Source: CAWARU01 sp963805795
GTDB taxonomy: Bacteria > Pseudomonadota > Gammaproteobacteria > UBA6186 > Azoamicaceae
Reading direction: 5' to 3'
Assembly (NCBI GenBank): GCA_963805795.1
Contig: CAWDVG010000004.1
Location: 1 to 64,000, forward strand
Length of the DNA: 64,000 nucleotides
Under the pieces are notes generated by a model that was not told the DNA's origin, did no database searches, and saw only the letters and a list, made by a program, of their open reading frames with translations. Shown piece after piece: positions 45,609 through 54,103 of the stretch; within the stretch, counting starts at the first letter, position 1; each line of letters opens with the position of its first letter. The translations under genes and the position numbers were made by a program.

Positions 45609-47540
45609 TCAAAGACTTACTACAGAACCCACTCGTACTTTCTCATCACTTGGATTGCTAGCTTTATTTGTGGGTCTTGCAATAATACCCAAAGCATGAC
45701 AGGTATACCCTGCACGAGAAAAGGTCAATTGAAGGCTATTGATAATATCTTTTGGGAAGCCCTGAGCTTTCGGATCACTTGGTTTAAAAGCTTTGGCTTT
45801 TTCCAAATACCATTCTTCCTCTAAAAAACCATAATGATTACCTATAACAACAGTATAATGTGATGAGCCCCCACTAGGCGATTTTAATTTGATAGCTTCA
45901 CCTTGATTTCTCAGGGCTTCAATAAGATTCATTAATTCATTATGACCAAAACGATTCGGTTCAAAATATAAGGTTTCAAATAAAGATATAATGGGTTTAT
46001 TTTTCTTTAAGGAAGTATTTATTCTTTCCTCACGCTTCTTTAATTCTGATGTAGAAAGCTCACGCATCTGCAATCGCGCCTTTTTGAGATCAATTTCTAT
46101 TTTAGTAGGTTCGGTCATGGCACGCAGTTTTTCTTGTTTTTTTACTGCCTGTTTTTTTTGGTCTTCCTCCGTAATTTTTGCCCATCTTTCTTTTGTCATT
46201 GGTTCAACAATAGTCATTGGCCGAATTATTTTTTTCTTGGCGGGCTCTTTAGACTTTTCGGTATCCATAGCACAAGCAACCACTAAACTACTTGCAGGTT
46301 TTTCTGTATTTTCTGGCTTAGGGATTGCTTTCATAAAAGCTCTAAGCTCAGTAAAATAAAATTCTAAAGCTTCCTGACGCTCAATAAATAAAGTTAAAAT
46401 TTCCCTAGCATCCAAAAACAAGGGAGCTATCGTTAGCACCCCACCTGTACTATAAAGTTCTTCAACGAAATTTTTCAATTCTTCATTTTCTTTCGCTAAC
46501 GCATTAATATTTGCAAGTATTTTTGTTATTTCAGGCAATTCAGGCGGTGGGTGATTCAATTGTTTTTTTGCAAGCTCATCTTCAATTTCACTGAGCTCTT
46601 CTTTATATTTCTGAATCTTTGTCTGACACAATGTTTTGACAAGTTGAAAAGTTTTGTGTAATTTTTCTCTGTTCGCGATTTCTTCAATATAAAATTCGTA
46701 AAATATTTTAAAGTGTAGCATTCTGCTTCGAATATTAAATAATTTATCTTTCATAAGCAGAAAAGTTTCTTGATGTCGTTTGAACGAGCTTTTGCCCGCT
46801 CGCATCAAGGCTAGATTCTTTGCGGATTCTTGTTCTTGCAATGCTTTTAGCTCATCTTTTAATGCTTTACAATCGTTCAATAGGGGTGTCACCTGGTGGG
46901 CAAAAAAACCAGAAAAATGATGTTTGCTTTTTTCATTGTTAATAAAATTATATTTTCCTTCCGCAACTTTAAGTAGTAATTCATGAACGGGTTTAAATAA
47001 GCGATTTATTTCTTGTTCAATTAATTTGTCCATATCCCAACCACTTTGACCAGTAGAACCTGGAACGCAAGCCACATATTGTGCAAGATCCAAGACTGAA
47101 GGGCTAACCAATGGATTTAATTGCTGGAGTAAATCCTGCATAAAAACTCTTTCCTCTTCTTTTTTCTTGTTTCTTGCAAAATAATCATGATTGGATTTTA
47201 TTATTACAGAAGCCGCCAATTTTCCTTTTAAAGAAATATAGAGCTGATCAAAATCTGGGCTCTTTTCTAATAATGTTAAGAAAAAATGATAGATCTCTTG
47301 ATAATCTTTAAAAATAGCGCTTAACATTTTTTGTAATTTGGTTTTATCTAAACCTTTCCCATCAAAACCATATCTTCTTTGAACATAAGCTTTGAGTTTT
47401 TCGATGTTGGTCGTTTCTAAAAATAACCAACTCTGCATTTCCTGCAGGTACTGAATCCGCGCCTCTAGCTGTCCCCTAAAGGAAGACAATATAACCGCTT
47501 CATCATATTTCGTTTTTATATCTGCTTCTACTGCCGACAT
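45609..47540 (-). CDS. Coiled-coil protein with a HicA-like C-terminal domain (tentative)
   Basis: A 643-residue, highly charged helical protein (AGAGGTG upstream of the ATG). Residues about 1-430 are long coiled-coil-like helices, then a Lys-rich stretch (KKKIIRPMTIVEPMTKERWA). The last ~110 residues look globular: a helix (NELMNLIEALRNQG), then LKSPSGGSSHYTVVIG and a C-terminal helix. The helix plus 'GGSSHY' strand layout recalls HicA-type double-stranded-RNA-binding-like folds, but this is weak inference. First gene of the three-gene operon of giant proteins; no signal peptide. Confidence 0.6.
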   Translation of the reverse strand: MSAVEADIKTKYDEAVILSSFRGQLEARIQYLQEMQSWLFLETTNIEKLKAYVQRRYGFDGKGLDKTKLQKMLSAIFKDYQEIYHFFLTLLEKSPDFDQLYISLKGKLAASVIIKSNHDYFARNKKKEEERVFMQDLLQQLNPLVSPSVLDLAQYVACVPGSTGQSGWDMDKLIEQEINRLFKPVHELLLKVAEGKYNFINNEKSKHHFSGFFAHQVTPLLNDCKALKDELKALQEQESAKNLALMRAGKSSFKRHQETFLLMKDKLFNIRSRMLHFKIFYEFYIEEIANREKLHKTFQLVKTLCQTKIQKYKEELSEIEDELAKKQLNHPPPELPEITKILANINALAKENEELKNFVEELYSTGGVLTIAPLFLDAREILTLFIERQEALEFYFTELRAFMKAIPKPENTEKPASSLVVACAMDTEKSKEPAKKKIIRPMTIVEPMTKERWAKITEEDQKKQAVKKQEKLRAMTEPTKIEIDLKKARLQMRELSTSELKKREERINTSLKKNKPIISLFETLYFEPNRFGHNELMNLIEALRNQGEAIKLKSPSGGSSHYTVVIGNHYGFLEEEWYLEKAKAFKPSDPKAQGFPKDIINSLQLTFSRAGYTCHALGIIARPTNKASNPSDEKVRVGSVVSL

Positions 47541-47695
47541 TTTTGCACCTCTGCGTGATCAACATTCATTCAAACGATTAGGTAATACTGGATGGTTAAG
47601 TTATCAAGGCCAACAACTAAAGTCAATAGCATGAGTATTATCCAATATGTTTTTAGGAATGGCAAGAGGTTAACATAACCTTCCTCCGAAGCAGA

Positions 47696-48508
47696 TTACT
47701 TTTGGCACTTCGTGCAAAACACCGTTGCCCTTTGTCCTATTCTAGAGGCAGACAATAAAGTATTGCAATTCAAGCAGTTCTGTCCTTCTCTTCCATAAAC
47801 AAATAATTTTTGTACAAAATAACCTTGTTTGCCCCTAGGAGATAAAAAATCACGTAAGGTGGTCCCTCCTTGTAAAATAGCTTTCTTTAAGATTTTTTGA
47901 ATACCTTTGACCAATGCTTCACATTCAGATAAACTCAAGGATGAAGAAGATCTGGCCGGCAGAATTTTCGCTGCAAACAATGCCTCGTTGGCATAAATAT
48001 TTCCAACTCCCACCACAATTTGTTGATCCATTATCAATAACTTTATCGCTTTTTTCTTATTTTGGGTATGTGCAAACAGGTATTTTGCATTAAAAGAATT
48101 TGAGAGGGGTTCTGGCCCAAGATTTGCTAATAAAAAATGTTCCAAAGGATTGCCAGTCGCCCAGAGAATAGAACCAAAGCGTCTAGGATCAGAATATCGT
48201 AACAACTTTTGATTATTCAAAATAAAATCAACATGATCGTGTTTTTTAGGTTCCATCTTGTCTGGCATAATACACAGTCTTCCGGACATACCCAAATGGA
48301 TGATAATAGTCCCTTTGCTGCAACGCAAAAGTATATATTTAGCACGCCGTTCCACAGCATGTATTTTTTCATTTTTTAAATGCAAAAGTTCTTTTGACAG
48401 GGGCCATCTTAGTCGAGATTCTCTTATGAGTATATGACGAATGCTAGCTCCGAACACTACTTTTTCGATTCCTCGGCAGGTTGTTTCAACTTCAGGTAGT
48501 TCTGGCAT
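47696..48508 (-). CDS. mutM: Formamidopyrimidine-DNA glycosylase
   Basis: I start at MPELPEVETTCRG (48508), not the upstream ATG at 48535, because the N-terminal proline left after Met removal is the catalytic nucleophile. That gives 270 residues, the family norm. Other marks are LGMSGRL, DPRRFGS, the helix-two-turn-helix region VVGVGNIYANEALF, and a C-terminal zinc finger with CLNC and CTKC pairs. The enzyme removes 8-oxoguanine and formamidopyrimidines and nicks the DNA by beta/delta elimination. Confidence 0.95.
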   Translation of the reverse strand: MPELPEVETTCRGIEKVVFGASIRHILIRESRLRWPLSKELLHLKNEKIHAVERRAKYILLRCSKGTIIIHLGMSGRLCIMPDKMEPKKHDHVDFILNNQKLLRYSDPRRFGSILWATGNPLEHFLLANLGPEPLSNSFNAKYLFAHTQNKKKAIKLLIMDQQIVVGVGNIYANEALFAAKILPARSSSSLSLSECEALVKGIQKILKKAILQGGTTLRDFLSPRGKQGYFVQKLFVYGREGQNCLNCNTLLSASRIGQRATVFCTKCQK

Positions 48509-48672
48509 AGAATCTCTGTAGGGTAATGGTTTCATTAAAGGTTAATTAGCAAATATATTATATTTACAAATTTATTGCAAAAATTTGATGTACCATTCCT
48601 TATCCCAATTAAGCTGCTTCCTCAGCAATATATCGTATATGCATCATCCGTTCGACCCTAGATAATGCTTTT

Positions 48673-49920
48673 ATGCAAAATCGTCCGCTTCTGGTAAATC
48701 GCAGTCCCCAAGCTTACGCTGCTCTGGCAGAAAAACTCCCTATTATCCAGTTTCTAAATAATTTACTGGAGGATGCCGTTCAACAAGGGGTTTCTGATTT
48801 ACATTTTGAACCTTATGAAAATTATTATCGTTTAAGAGTAAGACAAGATGGGATCCTCCACGAAAGTGCAAGACTGCCATTAAAGCTTGCACCACAGCTG
48901 ACTTCCCGTTTAAAAGTCATGTCCAACCTAGATATTGCTGAACGAAGGTTACCGCAAGATGGACGATTTAACTTTAAAATGTCTGAATTATCCACAAAGA
49001 AGGATAGGTCGGATTTTGATCACATTGATTTCCGTGTTAGTAGCTGTCCCACTTTGTTTGGTGAAAAAATGGTTGTTAGAATTTTAGATCCCAAGCGCCG
49101 TGAACTGCATATTGATAGTTTAGGTTTAGAGCCATTTCAAAAAGATATATTTTTGGAGCATTTGTCTAAACCGCAGGGGATGATTTTAATAACGGGTCCT
49201 ACGGGTAGTGGTAAAACTGTTTCTTTATATACTGCAGTTCATGTGCTTAATACCACGCAGCGTAATATTCTGAGTTGTGAAGATCCGGTAGAAATTTGTC
49301 TGCCGGGGATAAACCAAGTGAATATTAATGTTAAAGCAGGATTTAATTTCGCCAATGCCTTAAGGACTTTTTTGCGCCAAGATCCAGATGTTATCATGTT
49401 GGGAGAAATTAGAGATTTAGAAACCGCTGAAATCGCTATTAAGGCGGCGCAAACTGGTCATTTAATGTTGTCGACTTTGCATACGAATTCTGCAATAGAA
49501 ACGATTGTTCGTCTTAAGAATATGGGCATTCCCAATTTTAATTTGGCTGCTTCACTTTCTCTTATTGTAGCACAAAGACTTGTAAGACTGCTTTGTCAAT
49601 ATTGCAAAGTGCCTCATATTCTACCAGAAGCTATTCTCTTACAGTTAGGCTTTTTACCCGAAGAATTGCCACATATATCGCTTTTTGGACCTAAAGGCTG
49701 TGAAAGCTGTAAAAATGGTTATCGTGGCAGAGTGGGTGTTTTCGAATTACTGACCATCCATTCTGGTATCCAAACGGCTATTCTGAATGGCGAACATGCT
49801 ATAGAACTTAAACGCAAAACCATATTAGAAGGCATGTGGCATTTAAAACAAGCTGGATTAAATAAAGTTAGGCAAGGAATAACCAGTTTAGAAGAAATTC
49901 AACGAATGATTATGGATTAA
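48673..49920 (+). CDS. pilB: Type IV pilus assembly ATPase PilB (short form)
   Basis: A 415-residue GspE/PilB secretion ATPase. The N2-type domain starts about residue 22 (PIIQFLNNLLEDAVQQGVSD, then LHFEP). Walker A is GPTGSGKT (175-182), the Asp box is CEDPVE, Walker B is VIMLGEIRDLETAEIA, and the tetracysteine zinc site has CQYC and CESC pairs. Typical PilB proteins have about 560 residues; the N1 (MshEN) domain of about 150 residues is missing. An in-frame stop at 48610 and the lack of another ATG rule out a longer gene. It powers pilin polymerisation with PilC, whose gene starts 9 bp later. Confidence 0.92.
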   Translation: MQNRPLLVNRSPQAYAALAEKLPIIQFLNNLLEDAVQQGVSDLHFEPYENYYRLRVRQDGILHESARLPLKLAPQLTSRLKVMSNLDIAERRLPQDGRFNFKMSELSTKKDRSDFDHIDFRVSSCPTLFGEKMVVRILDPKRRELHIDSLGLEPFQKDIFLEHLSKPQGMILITGPTGSGKTVSLYTAVHVLNTTQRNILSCEDPVEICLPGINQVNINVKAGFNFANALRTFLRQDPDVIMLGEIRDLETAEIAIKAAQTGHLMLSTLHTNSAIETIVRLKNMGIPNFNLAASLSLIVAQRLVRLLCQYCKVPHILPEAILLQLGFLPEELPHISLFGPKGCESCKNGYRGRVGVFELLTIHSGIQTAILNGEHAIELKRKTILEGMWHLKQAGLNKVRQGITSLEEIQRMIMD

Positions 49921-49929
49921 ATTTTTTAT

Positions 49930-50988
49930 ATGATACTACCTAAAACAAAAGTCAATAATCATGAATTAACACTATTTACTAGAAAACTGGCTACACTTGT
50001 GTCTACAGGAATCCCCCTAGTTCAAACGCTCAATATTATTATTGAAGGTTACCCTAAGACTAAAAGCCCAATGCGCTCATTGCTACAACAAATTAAAAGA
50101 GAACTTGAGCGAGGCAATGCACTTTCTTTTGCTTTAAAGAAACACCCACAATATTTTAATAAGGTTTATTACGGGCTCATCGAAATTGGCGAACTATCTG
50201 GAACCATCGATAATATACTGCTGCGTCTTGCTGACAATCAAGAAAAAAGTGATTCACTTAAGCGAAAAATAAAAAGGGCTTTAATTTATCCCTTGCTTAT
50301 TTTTTTCGTGGCCATCAGCATTACAATTTTTCTATTAATTTATATTGTCCCTACTTTTCAAGACATGTTCCAAAATTTCCATCTTGAATTACCCTGGCCA
50401 ACAAAAATATTACTTAAATTGTCAATTATTATGAAAACTCAGGGTTATAAGATTTGCATGGGTTTGATTTTAAGCATCTTTTTCGCCCATAGACTATATC
50501 GAAGCAACAAAAACCTGCAACATTTTATTCAATGCCGTTCTTTACAATTACCTTTGCTCGGCCCATTGATCATCAAAAGCCAAGTTGCGGCTATCACTCG
50601 TATGCTAGCAACCACTGAAGCAGCAGGCGTTCCGTTAACCAGCGCGCTTGAAACATTGGCTGCTATTACAACCCATGTCATTTTCGCGCGGGCAATCCAT
50701 CACATACGAGTATTATTAACGCGAGGAGAAAGACTAGAAACTGCCCTGCTTTCGACCGCAGTTTTTCCTACTGTGGTTAATCAAATGATTGGCATAGGAG
50801 AAGAATCGGGAACGCTGGCTATAATCTTAGATAAATTAAGTTGCATTCTGGATGAAGAATTGGAAACAGCGCTAGGTCAATTAACCACTTTAATAGAACC
50901 TATCATGATGCTATTTTTAGGATTCATAGTGGGTGGTTTGGTTATCGCCCTATATTTACCGATCTTTAATATGGGTTCATTATTTTAG
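49930..50988 (+). CDS. pilC: Type IV pilus inner-membrane platform protein PilC
   Basis: A 352-residue GspF-family protein with two repeated cytoplasmic T2SSF domains (ATLVSTGIPLVQTLNIII and ATTEAAGVPLTSALETLA). It has hydrophobic segments near residues 117-140 and 170-190 and at the C-terminus (LFLGFIVGGLVIALYLPIF). It is the membrane platform that couples PilB rotation to pilin assembly, or works in a related secretion or uptake pseudopilus. Confidence 0.93.
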   Translation: MILPKTKVNNHELTLFTRKLATLVSTGIPLVQTLNIIIEGYPKTKSPMRSLLQQIKRELERGNALSFALKKHPQYFNKVYYGLIEIGELSGTIDNILLRLADNQEKSDSLKRKIKRALIYPLLIFFVAISITIFLLIYIVPTFQDMFQNFHLELPWPTKILLKLSIIMKTQGYKICMGLILSIFFAHRLYRSNKNLQHFIQCRSLQLPLLGPLIIKSQVAAITRMLATTEAAGVPLTSALETLAAITTHVIFARAIHHIRVLLTRGERLETALLSTAVFPTVVNQMIGIGEESGTLAIILDKLSCILDEELETALGQLTTLIEPIMMLFLGFIVGGLVIALYLPIFNMGSLF

Positions 50989-51043
50989 TAGTTTAATAGC
51001 TGTATGTTTAAAGCAAGTGGGTTGTAAGTTCAAAATGATTTAA

Positions 51044-51628
51044 ATGCATTATGAAGAGCAGGAAAAAATGAAACATTTTTTGTATAATATTCGTTGGCAA
51101 TACCCGCTGATTGGGTTTCTTACTTTGCTACTTTCATTCGTTATTCTGCAAGGTACTAACTTTAGCTTGAGCTTGCTAGACCTCTCTACCCTGCTGCTTA
51201 CTTGGGCATTGCTTGCCATCATTTTGATTGATATCAAAGAATTAATAATACCAAATATCATTACTTTTCCTTTCATGGGGCTAGGAGTTTTCTTCAATTG
51301 TTTTAATTTCTATCAATCGTTCTACAATGCTTTATTGGGTCTTATCTTAGGCTATATTTTTCTCGGTTCCGTCTACTATATTTATAAATTTATATCGGGC
51401 AAAGAAGGCTTAGGCTTTGGGGATGTCAAGTTATTAGCAATGTTAGGTGCTTGGTTAGGCTGGAAAATTTTACCTTTCATTGTGCTATGCGCTTCTATAC
51501 TTGGGGCGACTGTCGGCATTATACTGATGATATTAGGACGTGCGAATAGAAACACTCCGCTTCCTTTTGGTGCCTTTCTATCGTTTGCTGGTATAATAGC
51601 CTTATTAATTGTGGAAGATATTTGCTAA
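51044..51628 (+). CDS. pilD: Prepilin peptidase PilD, lacking the N-terminal methylase domain
   Basis: A 194-residue polytopic membrane aspartic protease. The two catalytic aspartates are in IILIDIKELIIPN and GFGDVKLLAMLGAWLGW. Typical PilD/GspO proteins have 260-290 residues with an N-terminal domain of zinc-binding CxxC pairs that methylates the pilin; that part is absent. It probably cleaves prepilins but may not methylate them. It sits between pilC and coaE, the usual gammaproteobacterial order. Confidence 0.87.
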   Translation: MHYEEQEKMKHFLYNIRWQYPLIGFLTLLLSFVILQGTNFSLSLLDLSTLLLTWALLAIILIDIKELIIPNIITFPFMGLGVFFNCFNFYQSFYNALLGLILGYIFLGSVYYIYKFISGKEGLGFGDVKLLAMLGAWLGWKILPFIVLCASILGATVGIILMILGRANRNTPLPFGAFLSFAGIIALLIVEDIC

Positions 51629-51681
51629 CGGTTTAATAGAGGTACTGAAGTTAATTTAGATACTAAATTGAGTACACAGGG

Positions 51682-52308
51682 ATGGATGCAAGCAATCAAA
51701 AAAATAGATTAAGATTAGTGGGCTTAACAGGCGGTATGGGTAGTGGAAAATCTACCGTTGCAGAATTTTTTCGCGCCCTTCATGTTAAAGTGTTCGATGC
51801 TGATCAAATCACTCGAGATCTGGTCTCCCCCGATCAACCTTCTTTTCCATTACTTTTAAACCATTTTGGAAAACAAATATTGAATGAGGATGGCAGCCTT
51901 AATCGTTCTAAACTCAAAACCCGCATTTTTCAATCTATAGACGATCGTTTGTGGCTTGAAAATCTGTTGCATCCTTTAGCAAAAAGCGAAATCCTAGGTT
52001 TGAAGGAACAGGTTCCTACTGGTGAATATTGGGTGGTTGCCATTCCTTTATTAGTGGAAACTCGTTTTGAAACTGCCGTTGATCGAGTGCTGGTAGTAGA
52101 TTGTTCCGAATCGCAACAAATTGCGCGAGTCATAGAACGAGATTCTTTATCTCGCGATCAAATTGAGGCCATTATAAAGGCACAGGCGGATCGCAAAACC
52201 CGGCTTTCAAAAGCACATGACATTATTTTGAATGAGGGAACTAAGGAAGATTTAAAAGACAGCGTGTTAGATTTACATGAGTTATATAGTTTTCTAGCTA
52301 AAAATTAA
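51682..52308 (+). CDS. coaE: Dephospho-CoA kinase
   Basis: A 208-residue P-loop kinase catalysing the last step of CoA synthesis. The marks are VGLTGGMGSGKSTVAEFF (Walker A), VFDADQITRDLV, LLVETRFE, and VDCSESQQIARVIERD (lid region). Normal length. The pilD-coaE-zapD order matches many gammaproteobacteria. Confidence 0.95.
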   Translation: MDASNQKNRLRLVGLTGGMGSGKSTVAEFFRALHVKVFDADQITRDLVSPDQPSFPLLLNHFGKQILNEDGSLNRSKLKTRIFQSIDDRLWLENLLHPLAKSEILGLKEQVPTGEYWVVAIPLLVETRFETAVDRVLVVDCSESQQIARVIERDSLSRDQIEAIIKAQADRKTRLSKAHDIILNEGTKEDLKDSVLDLHELYSFLAKN

Positions 52309-52408
52309 TTGGCAAACCCCTTACAATAAAACATATTTGAAACAATCTTCATTATTTTTTAGCAATTCAGTAGTTTGTCAGGTATATTTACTAGAGGGGG
52401 TTCAGGCC

Positions 52409-52469
52409 GGATTTTAGACAAATCTGTTGAAAACATAGTATTTATGACTGACAGATTTGTCTAAAATCC
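52409..52469. repeat. Perfect 19-bp inverted repeat
   Basis: GGATTTTAGACAAATCTGT (52409-52427) and its exact reverse complement (52451-52469) are separated by 23 bp. The outer flank (GGGTTCAGGCC, and GGTGTCAAGTCT on the other strand) resembles the dispersed repeat at 6733, 8772 and 13833. It lies between coaE and zapD and could be a miniature transposable element or an mRNA hairpin. Confidence 0.7.
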
Positions 52470-52519
52470 AGACTTGACACCATTATCTCATTATCTGGCA
52501 AATAAACAAGGATGCCATC

Positions 52520-53380
52520 GTGACTGTAGAAACAATTATAGAAACTGCAAAGATAGAAAATACTCCAGCAAAGGTACGAGAAAAACCAGAATTCTGTTAT
52601 AGTGGTTTTATGTCTACTACACCCATATTATTCGAACATCCCTTAAATGAACGTATCCGGGTTTTCCTGAGATTAGAACATTTTTTTCTTCAATCCTATT
52701 ATTTTTTGACAGGTACAACGGCTTCCGATACTCATTCTTGTGTATCTGCACTCATAGAAATATTATCAATTTTAGAACGTACCGATGTACGTTCTGAAGT
52801 AATAAAAGAATTGGATCGTCATATTAACGGTCTCTCGAAATTGACCAATACTCCAAGTGTAGACCGATGCCGCTTGGAGGGTACATTAGAAAAATTAACT
52901 CAACAAATGAAAATGCTGGAAAGAAGCCCCAGTCGGCTAGCAATTGAAATGCGAGATAATGAATTATTACAAAGCATTCGCCAAAGAACAGCGATCGCTG
53001 CCGGAACCTGTGGCTTTGATTTGCCAGCTTATCATTATCTATTGAATCAACCAGCACAATTAAGAAATGAATTTCTTGGCCGCTGGTTTGCAGAGCTTAA
53101 CCCTGTTAAGCAAGGCATTGAGTTATTATTGTCTTTATTAAGAAGCTCTGCTCTCTTTGATAGACAAGTTGCAGAGGCTGGCTTTTATCAGCGCATCCCA
53201 AATCCACAAAATCCATGTCAGTTACTTAGAATTTGTATGCCGCCTAATTCATTAGCTTATCCCGAAGTCTCTGGAAGCAAGCATCGAATTAGTATTCGAT
53301 TTTTAGCTTTCTCAGAAGTTGGCAGGCCTAAACAAATTTCCGAAAAACAAGAATTTGATATCAGTTGTTGCGTTATATAA
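52520..53380 (+). CDS. zapD: Cell division protein ZapD
   Basis: A 286-residue ZapD/YacF protein, which cross-links FtsZ filaments. The conserved start is ILFEHPLNERIRVFLRLE, and YQRIPNPQNPCQLLRI and KHRISIRFL close the family. The GTG at 52520 has a good Shine-Dalgarno (AAGGA, 8 nt) and gives a 30-residue extension compared with usual members. The ATG at 52610 (MSTTPILFEHP) matches the normal family start but has no ribosome binding site. Confidence 0.92.
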   Translation: MTVETIIETAKIENTPAKVREKPEFCYSGFMSTTPILFEHPLNERIRVFLRLEHFFLQSYYFLTGTTASDTHSCVSALIEILSILERTDVRSEVIKELDRHINGLSKLTNTPSVDRCRLEGTLEKLTQQMKMLERSPSRLAIEMRDNELLQSIRQRTAIAAGTCGFDLPAYHYLLNQPAQLRNEFLGRWFAELNPVKQGIELLLSLLRSSALFDRQVAEAGFYQRIPNPQNPCQLLRICMPPNSLAYPEVSGSKHRISIRFLAFSEVGRPKQISEKQEFDISCCVI

Positions 53381-53529
53381 TTATTTTTATGATTAATAAG
53401 GGTAGCTGGCCTTTTCCATATTTCTGAACGCTTTTCTTATAAGTGTTCAAGCACTATTTTAGAACGCCCACATTTTGTCAATTTCCTGTTAAAAATTTAA
53501 CAAAAATTGCTCATTTCTGGATAAAGATG

Positions 53530-53605
53530 TGGCGTCCCCAAGGGGATTCGAACCCCTGTTATCGCCGTGAAAGGGCGGTGTCCTAGGCCTCTAGACGATG
53601 GGGAC
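53530..53605 (-). tRNA. tRNA-Glu (TTC)
   Basis: On the minus strand the acceptor strands GTCCCC and GGGGAC pair, the anticodon is TTC in CCTTTCACG, the T-loop is GGTTCGAATCC and CCA is encoded. It lies close to tRNA-Ala and about 1.9 kb from gltX, which charges it. Confidence 0.96.
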
Positions 53606-53727
53606 ATAAGCAAACATGTCTACTTTCTCAATCCCGGTTATTAAAGTCAATAAGCTATTCAACTAATAAACTAATCTTTTAGCTCCAACTAGGCATCCAG
53701 CATAGTCATCTTTTTAAAAAGATTTAT

Positions 53728-53803
<76 letters not shown>

Positions 53804-54002
53804 GGGTTGAAGGGGCATATTACCGAGGTGTTCTTGGTCTGTCAAGTCATCATTTTTCATCCATTTTGAATAAGGCTTCTTCTTTGCTCTTATTTTTTTA
53901 CAGCTGTTGGAATTTGGAACTCATCAAAGAATATGCCCTACTTAAAAAATGTTTCCACTTCTCACTTGACCCTAAAGTTTGCTTCTGTTACTTTTCGCAT
54001 GT

Positions 54003-54099
54003 CACCAGGGGTGCTGAAGAGAAAAAGTTTTCTTTGGCTGAAAAGACGATTCTGTCTAACCCTTAATACCTGATCTGGTTAATACCAGCGGAGGGAGTG
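54003..54099 (+). promoter_or_regulatory. TPP riboswitch (THI element)
   Basis: The conserved blocks of the thiamine-diphosphate riboswitch are present in order: CAGGGGTGCTG, GGCTGAAAAG, ACCCTTAATACCTGATCTGG and TTAATACCAGCGGAGGGAG. The 3' end of the element contains the ribosome binding site (GGAGG at 54090-54094) of the transporter ATG at 54104. This predicts that TPP binding hides the site and blocks translation. Confidence 0.95.
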
Positions 54100-54103
54100 T
54101 GTT

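Noticed and set aside
53866..54066. 66-residue plus-strand open frame before the MFS gene
   Set aside because: It overlaps the TPP riboswitch and has no ribosome binding site; the sequence is explained as 5' leader RNA.
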